DNA of 64,000 nucleotides from Gordonia amicalis NBRC 100051 = JCM 11271 (GTDB lineage: Bacteria > Actinomycetota > Actinomycetes > Mycobacteriales > Mycobacteriaceae), in contig NZ_BANS01000033.1 in assembly GCF_000332995.1 (NCBI RefSeq), forward strand, positions 1-64,000. The letters run 5' to 3'. The position numbers were made by a program, and so were the translations under genes. The notes under the pieces are model-generated. The model did not search any database and had not been told where the DNA came from. It saw nothing but the letters and a program-made list of their open reading frames with translations. This document shows, piece by piece, positions 45,597-58,205 of this stretch (its first letter is position 1; every line of letters starts with the position of its first letter).

Positions 45597-46799
45597 ATGA
45601 TCGCGAACCGTTCGGCGGAAGAACCGGTCGGCATTCGCGCTGCGTCGTCGGCGGGCCGGTGGCTGATCGTCGCCGCGGTCCTGGGGTCGGGCGTCGCGGC
45701 AGCGGCTGTCGTGCCGGGCAGCCTTGCACTCATCAACGCGGAGATCGCGCCGTCGGATCGCGGTGCGGCCGTGGGTCTGTGGGCCGGGCTGTCGGGCGCG
45801 ACCAGTGCGCTGGGACCGTTCGTCGGCGGATGGCTGGTCGACGCGGCGTCGTGGCGCTGGACCTTTTTCCTGAGTGTGCCGCTGGCGGTGGGTGCGCTGG
45901 TCATCTCCATTCGGCATGTGCCCGAGTCCCGCGATCCGTCCGCGCCGCGCCGGCTCGACGTCGCGGGCGCCGTGACGATGACGCTCGGTCTCGCGGGCGT
46001 CATCTACGCGCTGATCGAGGGCCCGTCGAGCGGCTGGTCCGCCGGTACGACGACCGCCGGTCTCGCGGGTGTGGCGGCTCTCGTCGCGTTCGTCGTCATC
46101 GAGACGCGGGTGCGATCGCCGTTGTTGCCGCTGAGGCTGTTTCGATCGTCGCAGTTCACCGGCGCCAACCTGACGACGCTGCTGGTGTACGCGGCCCTGG
46201 GCGGCGCACTGTTCCTGCTCGCCCTGCAACTGCAGCAGAGCCTCGGATACTCGGCGTTCGAAGCCGGCGCGGCGATGTTCCCGAGCACGTTCATCATGCT
46301 GTTTGGTTCTCCGCTGGTGGGCAGGCTGGCCCAGACCACCGGGCCGCGGCTACCGATGACCGTCGGTCCGCTGATCGCCGCGGGTGGCTTCGCGCTGATG
46401 TCGCGGGTACAGCCGGGCACCGAGTATCTGGCGTACGTGCTCCCCGGCGTCCTCCTCTTCGGGCTCGGGATGACGGTGACCGTCGCGCCCCTCACGTCGG
46501 CTGCCCTCGGTGCGGTCGACGATGCGCTGGCCGGGACCGCGTCGGGCGTGAACAACGCGGTGGCCCGCGTGGCCGGTCTGTTGGCGGTGGCGGTGTTGCC
46601 CGCGGTGGCCGGGATCGACGCCGGACCCGGCGAGCCTCTCGGTGACGGCTTCCGGACGGCGATGTACATCTGTGCAGCGGGTTGCGCCGTCGGAGGGCTC
46701 GTCGCGGCTCTGACGATCAGCTCGGGCGCCGGCTTCCGGCCGCAGGTCCGGGCCGGGATGGACACCGCTTGCCAGGATGCGTGCACCCGTCGCCGCTAG
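45597..46799 (+). CDS. MFS transporter (DHA2 type) with likely internal deletion
   Basis: 400 residues, short for the family (about 480). The N terminus reads RWLIVAAVLGSGVA, which is the start of TM1, and then directly 'VVPGSLALINAEIAPSDRGAAV', which normally lies about 80-90 residues later. So the end of TM1 through TM4, including the drug-transport motif A, seems to be missing in frame. The rest (motif C region 'GPFVGGWLVDAASWRWTFF' and about ten TM helices) is intact. Function is doubtful. Confidence 0.75.
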   Translation: MIANRSAEEPVGIRAASSAGRWLIVAAVLGSGVAAAAVVPGSLALINAEIAPSDRGAAVGLWAGLSGATSALGPFVGGWLVDAASWRWTFFLSVPLAVGALVISIRHVPESRDPSAPRRLDVAGAVTMTLGLAGVIYALIEGPSSGWSAGTTTAGLAGVAALVAFVVIETRVRSPLLPLRLFRSSQFTGANLTTLLVYAALGGALFLLALQLQQSLGYSAFEAGAAMFPSTFIMLFGSPLVGRLAQTTGPRLPMTVGPLIAAGGFALMSRVQPGTEYLAYVLPGVLLFGLGMTVTVAPLTSAALGAVDDALAGTASGVNNAVARVAGLLAVAVLPAVAGIDAGPGEPLGDGFRTAMYICAAGCAVGGLVAALTISSGAGFRPQVRAGMDTACQDACTRRR

Positions 46800-47215
46800 T
46801 CGGAGCGCTTCCCGGTTCCGGCCGCGATCGCCCACACCACCAGGACCGGCTGGAAGAACAGGCGCGTGAGCCGCTTCTGGTCGGTGTCGAGGCCGAAGGC
46901 GTCGATGTGCTCGACGTACTGATGGATGTTGCCGGGGAATACCGCGACGAAGAACGCCGCCACGATCCACGAGACGATCTTGCGATGACGCGGCAGCGCG
47001 ATGAGGGCTGCGCCCAATGCGTTCTCCACCCCACCCGAGGCCAGGACCACGAAGTCCTTGCTGAACGGCACCCAGTCGGGGACCTGTGCCTGGAACTCGT
47101 CGCGTTGTGCGCTCAGGTGACCGATGCCGGCGATCGCCAGGATTGCTCCGAGCGCGATCCGGGCGATCGCGCGTCCCAGCGGCTGGCGGGTGCTGGTGGG
47201 GGACAGGACCGACAT
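46796..47215 (-). CDS. DoxX-like membrane protein
   Basis: 139 residues from the ATG at 47215. Four TM helices; 'ARIALGAILAIAGIGHLSAQ', 'VVLASGGVENALGAALIALP', 'WIVAAFFVAVFPGNIHQYVE' and 'LTRLFFQPVLVVWAIAAGTG' fit the DoxX family. Function in oxidant or thiol resistance is suggested for relatives, not shown here. Its stop overlaps the end of the MFS gene by four bases on the other strand. Confidence 0.85.
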   Translation of the reverse strand: MSVLSPTSTRQPLGRAIARIALGAILAIAGIGHLSAQRDEFQAQVPDWVPFSKDFVVLASGGVENALGAALIALPRHRKIVSWIVAAFFVAVFPGNIHQYVEHIDAFGLDTDQKRLTRLFFQPVLVVWAIAAGTGKRSD

Positions 47216-47332
47216 GCAGGCTCCTCGGATGTAGATGTGTTCGTTGCGTTCCCCGTGGTTCGTGGCCGAGGCGGCAGTCGGACTGCCCCGGAGCGAGACT
47301 CGTCGATTCGACCCGCTGACTCCGACTTCAAA

Positions 47333-47354
47333 TTTAGTCGCGCTATCAACTAAT
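47333..47354. promoter_or_regulatory. candidate operator near the DoxX gene
   Basis: TTAGT (47334-47338) and ACTAA (47349-47353) form an inverted repeat with a 10-base spacer. It lies 118 bases upstream of the DoxX start and before the small ORF at 47496. Sites of this type are bound by MarR/HxlR-like regulators; none is in the window. Confidence 0.3.
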
Positions 47355-47371
47355 GTGTGGTACATATGTGA

Positions 47372-47393
47372 CCCCGGACACCGTCGTCCGGGG
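47372..47393 (+). terminator. hairpin CCCCGGAC / GTCCGGGG
   Basis: Perfect 8-bp arms, 6-base loop, followed by TATTTGT. No gene precedes it on the plus strand within 500 bases, so it may end a short untranslated RNA or be a leader structure for the small ORF at 47496. Confidence 0.45.
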
Positions 47394-47495
47394 TATTTGT
47401 CCGCACGGAGGTCAGCCCATGCCCCTCGACTCGATGTCGGTTCGCCGACACCCGTCCATCGACCGCTTGTTCGCCACGCGACTAGGGGATCGGTC

Positions 47496-47642
47496 ATGAC
47501 GCTGAAGTCGGTGTGGGATGCGCTGAAGGCTTCCGCGGGAGTGGTCGTCACGGCGGCGGCGTTCGCCATTGGGCTGGCGGTACTGGTCGTGGCGCAGGTC
47601 GTCGTCTTCGCGGCCCGCGTGGCCGTCGACCTCCCGGGCTGA
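47496..47642 (+). CDS. small membrane protein
   Basis: 48 residues, ATG with AGGGGAT a few bases upstream. One TM helix, 'VVVTAAAFAIGLAVLVVAQ', after a short Lys/Trp start (MTLKSVWDALKA). No family recognised. Could be real given the ribosome site and membrane pattern, but small size keeps confidence moderate. Near the hairpin at 47372. Confidence 0.5.
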   Translation: MTLKSVWDALKASAGVVVTAAAFAIGLAVLVVAQVVVFAARVAVDLPG

Positions 47643-47712
47643 ACCACCCCTGTCCGCCGATCGATCAGGAATCGAGAAGCGTGAGCAGTTCAACGCGCCA
47701 TAGCGTCGAAGC

Positions 47713-48315
47713 ATGACGAACATCAACGCACTCACCCTCGACGTTCCGGACATCAGCGCTGCGGAGGTCTTCTACGACAAGGCTTTCGGACTCGGCGATC
47801 GACTGCGGTTCCAGGCCGCTGCATCGCCAAGCCGAGGCTTTCGCGGTTTCGTGATCTCGCTCGTGGTCGCCGACCCGACGGTCGCCGATTCCCTCCTCGA
47901 ACCGGCGCTCGACGCCGGCGCCACCGTGCTCAAGCCCGCCAAGAAGTCCTTCTGGGGCTACGGCGGCGTGATCCAGACGCCCGACGGCGCGATCTGGAAG
48001 GTCGCCAGCTCGTCGAAGAAGCCGACCGGTGCACCGGCCCGGGAGTTCGACGACCTGGTCCTGCTTCTCGGCGTCGACGACGTCGCAGCCACCAAGCAGT
48101 TCTACGTGGACCGGGGGTTCACGGTCGGCAAGAGCTACGGCCGCAAGTACGTCGAGTTCGAGAGCGGCCCGGACTCGGTGAAGCTCGCTCTCTACGGCCG
48201 CAAGGCCGCAGCGAAGGATGCCGGCGTCGACGCTGCGGGTTCCGGGCCGCACCGGTTGGTCATCGGCAGTGACGCCGGGCGGTTCACCGATCCGGATGGG
48301 TTCAGTTGGGAATGA
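47713..48315 (+). CDS. VOC (glyoxalase/bleomycin-resistance fold) protein
   Basis: 200 residues. Two betaalphabetabetabeta modules: 'INALTLDVPDISAAEVFYDK' and 'LLLGVDDVAATKQFYVDRGF'. Ending 'GRFTDPDGFSWE' is the classic VOC closing strand. Usual role is metal-dependent catalysis on small molecules or binding; specific substrate unknown. It is the last gene before the lon promoter. Confidence 0.88.
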   Translation: MTNINALTLDVPDISAAEVFYDKAFGLGDRLRFQAAASPSRGFRGFVISLVVADPTVADSLLEPALDAGATVLKPAKKSFWGYGGVIQTPDGAIWKVASSSKKPTGAPAREFDDLVLLLGVDDVAATKQFYVDRGFTVGKSYGRKYVEFESGPDSVKLALYGRKAAAKDAGVDAAGSGPHRLVIGSDAGRFTDPDGFSWE

Positions 48316-48345
48316 CTCTCCGTTCGCCCCTGGCATAAACCACGC

Positions 48346-48390
48346 GGGAACAAACTTCCAGCCACCTCAGTTGAGTCGATCAGACTTAAC
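48346..48390 (+). promoter_or_regulatory. SigH-type promoter overlapped by HAIR-like HspR site (lon)
   Basis: GGGAAC (48346-48351, -35) and GTT (48370-48372, -10) with an 18-base gap match the SigH/SigR consensus. HAIR-like repeat TTGAGT-N7-ACTTAA (48371-48389), close to CTTGAGT-N7-ACTCAAG, begins on the -10 element. HspR bound there would block lon transcription. Confidence 0.7.
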
Positions 48391-48402
48391 TCTGGAGGTT
48401 TC

Positions 48403-50730
<2,328 letters not shown>

Positions 50731-50733
50731 CAT

Positions 50734-50785
50734 ACACGAGCGGGGCATCGTCCGATTTCAACCGGGCGGTGCCCCGCTGTCGTGT
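50734..50785 (+). terminator. hairpin between convergent lon and DUF1353 genes
   Basis: Arms AGCGGGGCA (50739-50747) and TGCCCCGCT (50770-50778), extended by ACACG/CGTGT across a two-base bulge. The hairpin starts 4 bases after lon and can stop transcription from both directions. Confidence 0.75.
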
Positions 50786-51615
50786 CATCGCAATCCCACA
50801 GCGCGTGCGATCCGCTCCAAGGCGCTGTACACAATCCAGGCGAGACTGGTCATGGCAGCAGCAGGCACGAGCCACAACGCGCCGACCGCGGCGATGAGGC
50901 TGGCGGCCCACTGCCGCCCCCACAGGGGTGCGGCGACGAAGATCATCAGCAGTGCCACCACGAGCGACCACGCCGGTGACGACACCGGCCACGGCCAGTC
51001 GAACAGGAGCGCACCGACGGAGCCGACCGTCGCAGTGATCCCGACGACGCTGAGCAACAGCCACAACACGATGCTCCAGCGTCGGTAACCGCCTGCAACC
51101 CAACGGGTGCGGAGTGCCACTGCGGACCACATGAGCCAGCGCTTCAGCCAGGGGACCCCGGATGTCCGCATCATCTCCCGGAAGAAGCGGTCGGAGAGCG
51201 TGTCACTCTTCAGCGCGCCGGAGTTGACCGCGTCGCTGATGAGCTCGTCATGGATCATCGCGGCGAGCGTGTGCCGCCCGTACGAGTCCTCGAACCACCG
51301 CATGAAGCGCGGGACCGACGCCAGATCCGTGGGATTGTCCTCACGTGGGACGAAAGTCCGCGCGTCGTCAACTGCCGCGCGTGCCTGAGCGTCACTCATC
51401 CCGCTGCGGACCAGTCGCGTCGACAGGTCCTTCTCGACATCCGGGTCCGAGTAGCGAAAGGTGTTGAGTACGACGAACTGCCGATCGTCGACCTGGATCA
51501 CCTGGACGCTGCCCTTACCCGTGGGATCGTCGACTACGAAGCCCGAATGTGGCGCCACCCGCCACGGCACCCACCGGACATCCGTCTCGGCCTCTGCCGA
51601 CGTGGCATCGCCCAT
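50785..51615 (-). CDS. DUF1353 protein with C-terminal membrane helices
   Basis: 276 residues from ATG 51615 (GGGAGG upstream; a longer frame adds 29 residues). Residues about 30-150 carry the DUF1353 pattern: 'FVVLNTFRYSDPD' and 'NPTDLASVPRFMRWF' and 'HTLAAMIHDEL'. Two or more TM helices follow (about residues 175-260). DUF1353 is a phage- and bacteria-associated domain of unknown role. Stands alone. Confidence 0.82.
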   Translation of the reverse strand: MGDATSAEAETDVRWVPWRVAPHSGFVVDDPTGKGSVQVIQVDDRQFVVLNTFRYSDPDVEKDLSTRLVRSGMSDAQARAAVDDARTFVPREDNPTDLASVPRFMRWFEDSYGRHTLAAMIHDELISDAVNSGALKSDTLSDRFFREMMRTSGVPWLKRWLMWSAVALRTRWVAGGYRRWSIVLWLLLSVVGITATVGSVGALLFDWPWPVSSPAWSLVVALLMIFVAAPLWGRQWAASLIAAVGALWLVPAAAMTSLAWIVYSALERIARAVGLR

Positions 51616-51720
51616 CTCGACCTCCCGAGTCCGACACCGCGACGGTAACCCCGCTCGAGGATGTGCGGGCGAGAAATCGGCTCGTCGGATACACAAGTGC
51701 AACCGGTCGTCGTCCTGCCC

Positions 51721-52986
51721 TCAGGACACCGGGTGTGACGTCCACTCGGCGACGACGTCGGTGTAGAACGCCATCCGTTCGCGCAAGGCGCCGGGGTCGA
51801 TCCCGAATTCCTCGGGACCGTAACGATGTCTGCCCTTGCCGTGCCGCGGTTGCTCGGCGTTGTGCGCGATGAGCATCGACGAGATGTCGGGGGGTTCGAC
51901 ATCGGCCGCGGCATAGACCCGGCCGACGGTCTCCTTGGGTCGGGACACCAGGTCCTGGTAGTCGATGTCGAGGACGGTCGCCGACGCGGCGGCGGGTGAG
52001 TCGCGAAATTCGAGTGCCCGCCGGAACCACAACTCGGACTGCTCGATCTGGAACCGTCCGACGTCGTGCCCGTCGACGCCATCGCTGTAGGTGGAACGGT
52101 ACGTCGCGAACAGGCTCGCCCCCGAGGCCACGGTTTCTACGATGTCGCGGTGCAGCTGCACGATGCAGACGCCGGGATAGGTCTGTGCGAGGTGGGTCAG
52201 TTCCGGGGTGTGGGCCGGCGCCTTGAGCAGCCAGCGGCGTCGGGAACCGTCGTCGAGGATCTGCAGCATCGTGCGGTGCGCCGCGTACTCGCCGGCGAAG
52301 TCCTGGCCGGCCAGCCAGCGCGAGTAGCTGTCGAGGCGCATCGTCGAGCTGAACGCCCAGTTGCGCATGGTCGTGCCCATTCCGAGCACGCACTCTTCGG
52401 GCAGTGCCGGCCCGGAATCGTGGACCGCGGCCATCGCCGGATTCAGCATGTGTAGTGGATTGGGCTCGGCGGCCTGGGTTTCGATCAGCTGCTCGCGCTC
52501 GTACGTCGACAGCTGTGCAACCCGCCAGGGGGCGTACAACTCCACCGGGCGTGGCGCGCGGAGACGGGGATCGCGGGCCATCAGCCGATACAGGAACGTC
52601 GTTCCGGTGCGCCAGCCCCCGATGATCACGATCGGCGGGAGCACATCACGCTCACTCACCGAGGGGTTCTCCCGCAGGGTCTTGTCGAAGATGGAGCGCG
52701 CCCGCAGCTTTCCGATCACCGCGTCCTGTGCATTCCGGACGCCGACGGCGTTCAACCGTCCGTCCTCGCCGGCCGATTCCAGGTACTGCTCCAGGCCGGG
52801 ACGCCACTGCGCCGGCTCGCCCAGACCCTCGACCCCGTGCTTCGCGGTGGCCCGTTCGACGATCGCGTCGACCGCGCCGACGCCCAGCCGATATCGATCG
52901 GGTCGTGCAGCGCGATCGGCTTCCGCTGCCGCGTAGATGTTCTCGGCGACCGCTGTGCGCGGTGGCGGCGTCCAGGCGACCATCAT
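51721..52986 (-). CDS. sulfotransferase-family protein
   Basis: 421 residues, ATG at 52986 overlapping the DUF1214 stop (AATGATG). 'PPIVIIGGWRTGTTFLYRLM' is the 5'-phosphosulfate (PAPS) loop, and 'RWLLKAPAHTPELTHLAQTY' with 'VQLHRDIVETVASGASLF' supplies the 3'-phosphate site. Mycobacteriales have several such Stf-type enzymes that sulfate lipids or sterols. It is the last gene of a three-gene coupled operon. Confidence 0.88.
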   Translation of the reverse strand: MMVAWTPPPRTAVAENIYAAAEADRAARPDRYRLGVGAVDAIVERATAKHGVEGLGEPAQWRPGLEQYLESAGEDGRLNAVGVRNAQDAVIGKLRARSIFDKTLRENPSVSERDVLPPIVIIGGWRTGTTFLYRLMARDPRLRAPRPVELYAPWRVAQLSTYEREQLIETQAAEPNPLHMLNPAMAAVHDSGPALPEECVLGMGTTMRNWAFSSTMRLDSYSRWLAGQDFAGEYAAHRTMLQILDDGSRRRWLLKAPAHTPELTHLAQTYPGVCIVQLHRDIVETVASGASLFATYRSTYSDGVDGHDVGRFQIEQSELWFRRALEFRDSPAAASATVLDIDYQDLVSRPKETVGRVYAAADVEPPDISSMLIAHNAEQPRHGKGRHRYGPEEFGIDPGALRERMAFYTDVVAEWTSHPVS

Positions 52987-54065
52987 TCACCTCGCAGTTC
53001 GTGGAGCTGCACCATCCGCGCCGAGGGCAGGGGAGGGGTGTCCGTCGGTTGGAGAAAACGCATGACGACGATGCCGAAGTCCCGTCCCTCGGAATCGATC
53101 CAGTCTCCGACACCGGGATCTTCGGCCGCGACGACGAAACGGTAGCGACCGTCGACCACCGTGGCGGTGGCACCGGTGTACGACACCGGCCGGTACCGGA
53201 AGTCGAGGGAGTTCAGGAATCGGCTGTAGGCCAGGATGTTCCAGTACCGGCACTCGACGGTGTCGCCCTCGAGGAGCAGTGCCTGATCCGGTTGGAGCTG
53301 CCATCCGCCGCGGACGTAGTGGATGCCCGGTTCGGTGAACACCGCGCCCCCGGCCATCTCCGACCAGTGCCGCAGGGTGTTGGGCGGATCGAGATCGTCC
53401 TTCGTCGAGATCTCGAAGATCGTCGGCAGCATGGACGTCGTGGCCGCCAACGTGCCCAGCGCAGAAGTGAACCTGTCCGGATCGATCGACGGCGGAACCG
53501 GCGGTTCGACCACCGGTTCGATACTGCACCAGCCCAATTCGTTGTGTGCGACATCGTCGTGGAAGAACCTGACCCAGATCGCCCCGGAGCGTTCCGGGAG
53601 GTCCAGCCAGTCCCCGGCACCCGGCGCGGTACCGCCGACCAGGATCTCGAAGCCGCCGTCGTCGTCGAATCCGATGGCGTCGCTGTCGATGCGGGCTGTC
53701 GCCTCCGAGCCGATGCCGCCGGTCCGCTTGTAGACGGTCACCGACAGATACGACGCATCCCCGCGGTTCCCGCGGATGCGGTAGGTGCGGTCACCCCGGA
53801 CCTCGGTGACCCAGTACCGGAAGTCGGGATTGTCCATCAGGAACTTGTGGCGCCACCCGTTGAACGGCACGAGTTCGGGACGTTCACGGTCGATCTCCAA
53901 GCGCGACAACTGATTCGACAGCGCGCGGACCAGTGCACGGAAACCGTCCGCCTGCTCGGCCGGATCGAGGTCGGCGGTGTCGGCCGCGAGCTTGTCGCCG
54001 GCGGTCCGGAGTGCGTCGATCAGGCCGTTCCACGCGGCGACCTCCGGCCGCGCGTCGCCGCTCAC
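52983..54065 (-). CDS. DUF1214 domain protein
   Basis: 360 residues. GTG at 54065 overlaps the DHDPR-like stop (GTGA). The sequence has the DUF1214 pattern near the C terminus ('RYWNILAYSRFLNSLDFRYR' and 'VMRFLQPTDTPP'). Family members often pair with DUF1254 proteins and have unknown function. The operon neighbours (a dehydrogenase-like protein and a sulfotransferase) suggest work on one metabolite. No signal peptide. Confidence 0.85.
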   Translation of the reverse strand: MSGDARPEVAAWNGLIDALRTAGDKLAADTADLDPAEQADGFRALVRALSNQLSRLEIDRERPELVPFNGWRHKFLMDNPDFRYWVTEVRGDRTYRIRGNRGDASYLSVTVYKRTGGIGSEATARIDSDAIGFDDDGGFEILVGGTAPGAGDWLDLPERSGAIWVRFFHDDVAHNELGWCSIEPVVEPPVPPSIDPDRFTSALGTLAATTSMLPTIFEISTKDDLDPPNTLRHWSEMAGGAVFTEPGIHYVRGGWQLQPDQALLLEGDTVECRYWNILAYSRFLNSLDFRYRPVSYTGATATVVDGRYRFVVAAEDPGVGDWIDSEGRDFGIVVMRFLQPTDTPPLPSARMVQLHELRGE

Positions 54066-55249
54066 GGGAGTCGGACCCGGTCGTCGTGCCGGTAGTGAGG
54101 GCCCACGTCGTCGACGAGGATGCCCGGCTCGGCCTCGACCACCGCCGGGACGGCATCGAGCACGGCCCGCACCGACGCCGTCGTGATCGGGTTGGTGTGC
54201 CCGGACCCGATGCCGAACTCGAGTTGTGTCCGCATCTCGGCCGGTTCGCCGCTGATGACCAGTGTGTACGCGATCGGGCTGGTGAACCCGCCGAACGGCA
54301 GGTCGTCGCCCCGGTACACGAGTTCGGCGCCGGGAGCGGAGCGAGCGGGCCGAGTGGGTACCGAAGCGAGATACCAGCATTCCTCGTTCGTGAAGAAGTG
54401 GTCGTCGCCGAGGTAGCCGCGATGAGTCAGATGCAGGGCCGCCGCGGTGCCCTTCCTGATGGTCGTCGCGCCGACCTGGGCGTCACGTTCGGCGGGCAGT
54501 CCGCGCAGCGAGGTCTCGACCCTGACCTCGGCACTGTCCGCGCCGTACAACGCGTGCGCGACGTTGCCGGTGAGGTCGCCGTAGTAGATGTCGCCGCCGC
54601 GTGCGACCGGGGATTCGGCACTGAGGGAGTCCGGGTCGGCGCCGAAACCCAGTGCTTCCAGGCCGCCCCACATGGATCCGGCCCGGGAGAAGTCGACGGC
54701 CTCCACCGATCGCACATGACTCACCGACGACATCGCCTTGGCCATCGTCATCGCGACGCGTTCGACGATGAACGTCGGATGGACACCGGTCCCGTGCAGG
54801 GTGGCGCCGCCGGTGCGGCACGCCTCGAGCATGCGCTGCGGGGACTTGCGGAAGGGGCTGAGCCAGTTCGGCATCGACACGTTGTGATAGGCGGCGGTCG
54901 CCACGACGTTCTTCCCGGACTCGAGCAGATCGATGACGTCGTCGTCGAGCCCCTTGATCACCGCGGCCGGTGCCGGGGTGAGGACGACGCAGTCCACGTC
55001 GAGCTCTTTGAAGGCCTCGCGATCTCTGGTGGCGGCGATCCCGATCGGATCGGTGCGCACCAGCTCTCCGATGTCCTTGCCGTCCTTCTTCGGGTTGTGC
55101 ACCAGCGCACCGACGACCTCGAACGCCGGGTCGGCGACCGCGGCGCGGATGACCGCGCCGCCGACTTCGCCGGGACCCCACACGGCGATCCGATAGGGAC
55201 GTGTGGGAGCGGAGCCGGGTTCGGCGGTCGCCGGTCGGGGCAGCGTCAT
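54062..55249 (-). CDS. DHDPR-like NAD(P)-dependent dehydrogenase (second paralogue)
   Basis: 395 residues from ATG 55249; longer upstream frames overlap the dnaK control region and are unlikely. N-terminal GPGEVGGAVIRA Rossmann motif, 'GKNVVATAAYHN' and 'GGATLHGTGVHP' match the family seen at 29126. It oxidises or reduces an unknown substrate with NAD(P). First gene of a coupled operon with DUF1214 and sulfotransferase proteins, divergent from dnaK. Confidence 0.85.
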   Translation of the reverse strand: MTLPRPATAEPGSAPTRPYRIAVWGPGEVGGAVIRAAVADPAFEVVGALVHNPKKDGKDIGELVRTDPIGIAATRDREAFKELDVDCVVLTPAPAAVIKGLDDDVIDLLESGKNVVATAAYHNVSMPNWLSPFRKSPQRMLEACRTGGATLHGTGVHPTFIVERVAMTMAKAMSSVSHVRSVEAVDFSRAGSMWGGLEALGFGADPDSLSAESPVARGGDIYYGDLTGNVAHALYGADSAEVRVETSLRGLPAERDAQVGATTIRKGTAAALHLTHRGYLGDDHFFTNEECWYLASVPTRPARSAPGAELVYRGDDLPFGGFTSPIAYTLVISGEPAEMRTQLEFGIGSGHTNPITTASVRAVLDAVPAVVEAEPGILVDDVGPHYRHDDRVRLP

Positions 55250-55337
55250 GTGCGGGTCCTCGGAGTCGTCGAAGTGGAATCGCTTGCTTCCTGTTGAAAT
55301 CTGCACGGTGGTGGCCGGTGTGTCAAGGACCACACGG

Positions 55338-55358
55338 CTTGAGCGAAATCCGCTCAAC
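55338..55358 (+). promoter_or_regulatory. HAIR-like HspR site 1 (dnaK)
   Basis: CTTGAGC-N7-GCTCAAC, near the consensus CTTGAGT-N7-ACTCAAG. It lies 16 bases upstream of the SigH -35 element and 250 bases before dnaK, between divergent genes, so HspR here could touch both directions. Confidence 0.75.
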
Positions 55359-55373
55359 TTTTCCCGGTGGCGC

Positions 55374-55400
55374 GGGAACAAACCCCGTGGGACCCCCGTT
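55374..55400 (+). promoter_or_regulatory. SigH/SigR-type promoter of dnaK operon
   Basis: GGGAAC (55374-55379) and GTT (55398-55400) separated by 18 bases, the same spacing and a nearly identical context (CGCGGGAACAAAC) as at lon. The 338-base gap between 55249 and 55588 holds only this and two HAIR sites. Confidence 0.75.
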
Positions 55401-55415
55401 ACACACTTCGAGAAA

Positions 55416-55436
55416 CCTGAGCGATCCAGACTCAAG
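55416..55436 (+). promoter_or_regulatory. HAIR-like HspR site 2 (dnaK)
   Basis: CCTGAGC-N7-ACTCAAG. The right half is the perfect consensus; the left half has two mismatches. It lies just after the -10 element, where HspR would block transcription start. Confidence 0.8.
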
Positions 55437-55587
55437 TAGGTTTGACTCACGGCTCCGGATTCAGTAGGACATGAGTCGGACGCACTGAAGTCCACCTCGC
55501 GCAGGGTTCGGACATCATCCCCGCGTCTCCGGCCGCGGGGGGCACAAGGACTTGGGTGCACACCCACAAACTAGGAGGAAGCCAAAC

Positions 55588-57431
<1,844 letters not shown>

Positions 57432-57435
<4 letters not shown>

Positions 57436-58070
57436 CCGCAGGATCCCATTCGACGAATGGGTCCGGCGAGGAGCCGGTGACGGTGACCGACCGTCGTCGC
57501 ATCGACCCGGAAACGGGTGAGGTGCGCGACGAGCCGGCCGCCGGCCCCGGCCCGGCCGGCCCCGGCCCGGCCGACGCCGAACCCGTCGTGGACGAGTCCG
57601 ACAACGAACAGCCGGCCGATGCGACGTCGCCAGATGCGCGGGTCGCCGAACTGACGGCGGATCTGCAGCGGGAACGTGCGCAGTTCGCCAACTTCCGGCG
57701 ACGTGCGGCCGAGGAGAAGCAGGGATCGGTTGCCTACGGCAAGCAGATCCTGATCGACAAGCTCCTGCCGGTTCTCGACGACCTCGACCGTGCCCGTGAG
57801 CATGGCGATCTCGAGAGCGGTCCGCTGCGGGCCGTCGCCGACAAACTGGCCGGTGTGCTGAACACCGAGGGCCTCGAGGCCTTCGGTGCCGCGGGTGACG
57901 AGTTCAACCCTGAACTCCACGAGGCGGTTCAGCACGACGGCACCGGCGACCACCCCGTCATCGGCGCGGTGTATCGCTGCGGTTACCGGCTGGGCGAGAA
58001 GGTGATCCGTACCGCCATGGTGACGGTCACCGATCCCGAGCCCGCCGGCGACCCGACCGGTGCACAATAG
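57432..58070 (+). CDS. grpE: GrpE nucleotide exchange factor
   Basis: 212 residues. GTG start overlaps dnaK's stop (GTGA). Long disordered Gly/Pro/Asp N terminus (about 75 residues), then a coiled-coil with '[19 protein letters not shown]' and the beta head '[19 protein letters not shown]'. It removes ADP from DnaK. Followed by a strong hairpin and then dnaJ. Confidence 0.95.
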
Positions 58071-58084
58071 ATCGACCGTCTGTG

Positions 58085-58130
58085 GCCCTGGGGTGCGAGG
58101 AGCGAGAGCACGCGCCTCGCACCTCAGGGC
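58085..58130 (+). promoter_or_regulatory. strong intercistronic hairpin between grpE and dnaJ
   Basis: Arms 58085-58100 and 58115-58130 pair at 15 of 16 positions, loop 14 bases, with no U-tract after it. Could limit read-through into dnaJ or protect the upstream mRNA. GGTGCGAGGAGCGA recalls part of the repeat at 13102. The 135-base gap otherwise holds no gene. Confidence 0.7.
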
Positions 58131-58205
58131 TCTCTGGCGAGAGTACGAACACAAACTGAAACACCTATCCAGACAACAAAAAGACTTTTGAGGAGGTGAC
58201 GTCTG

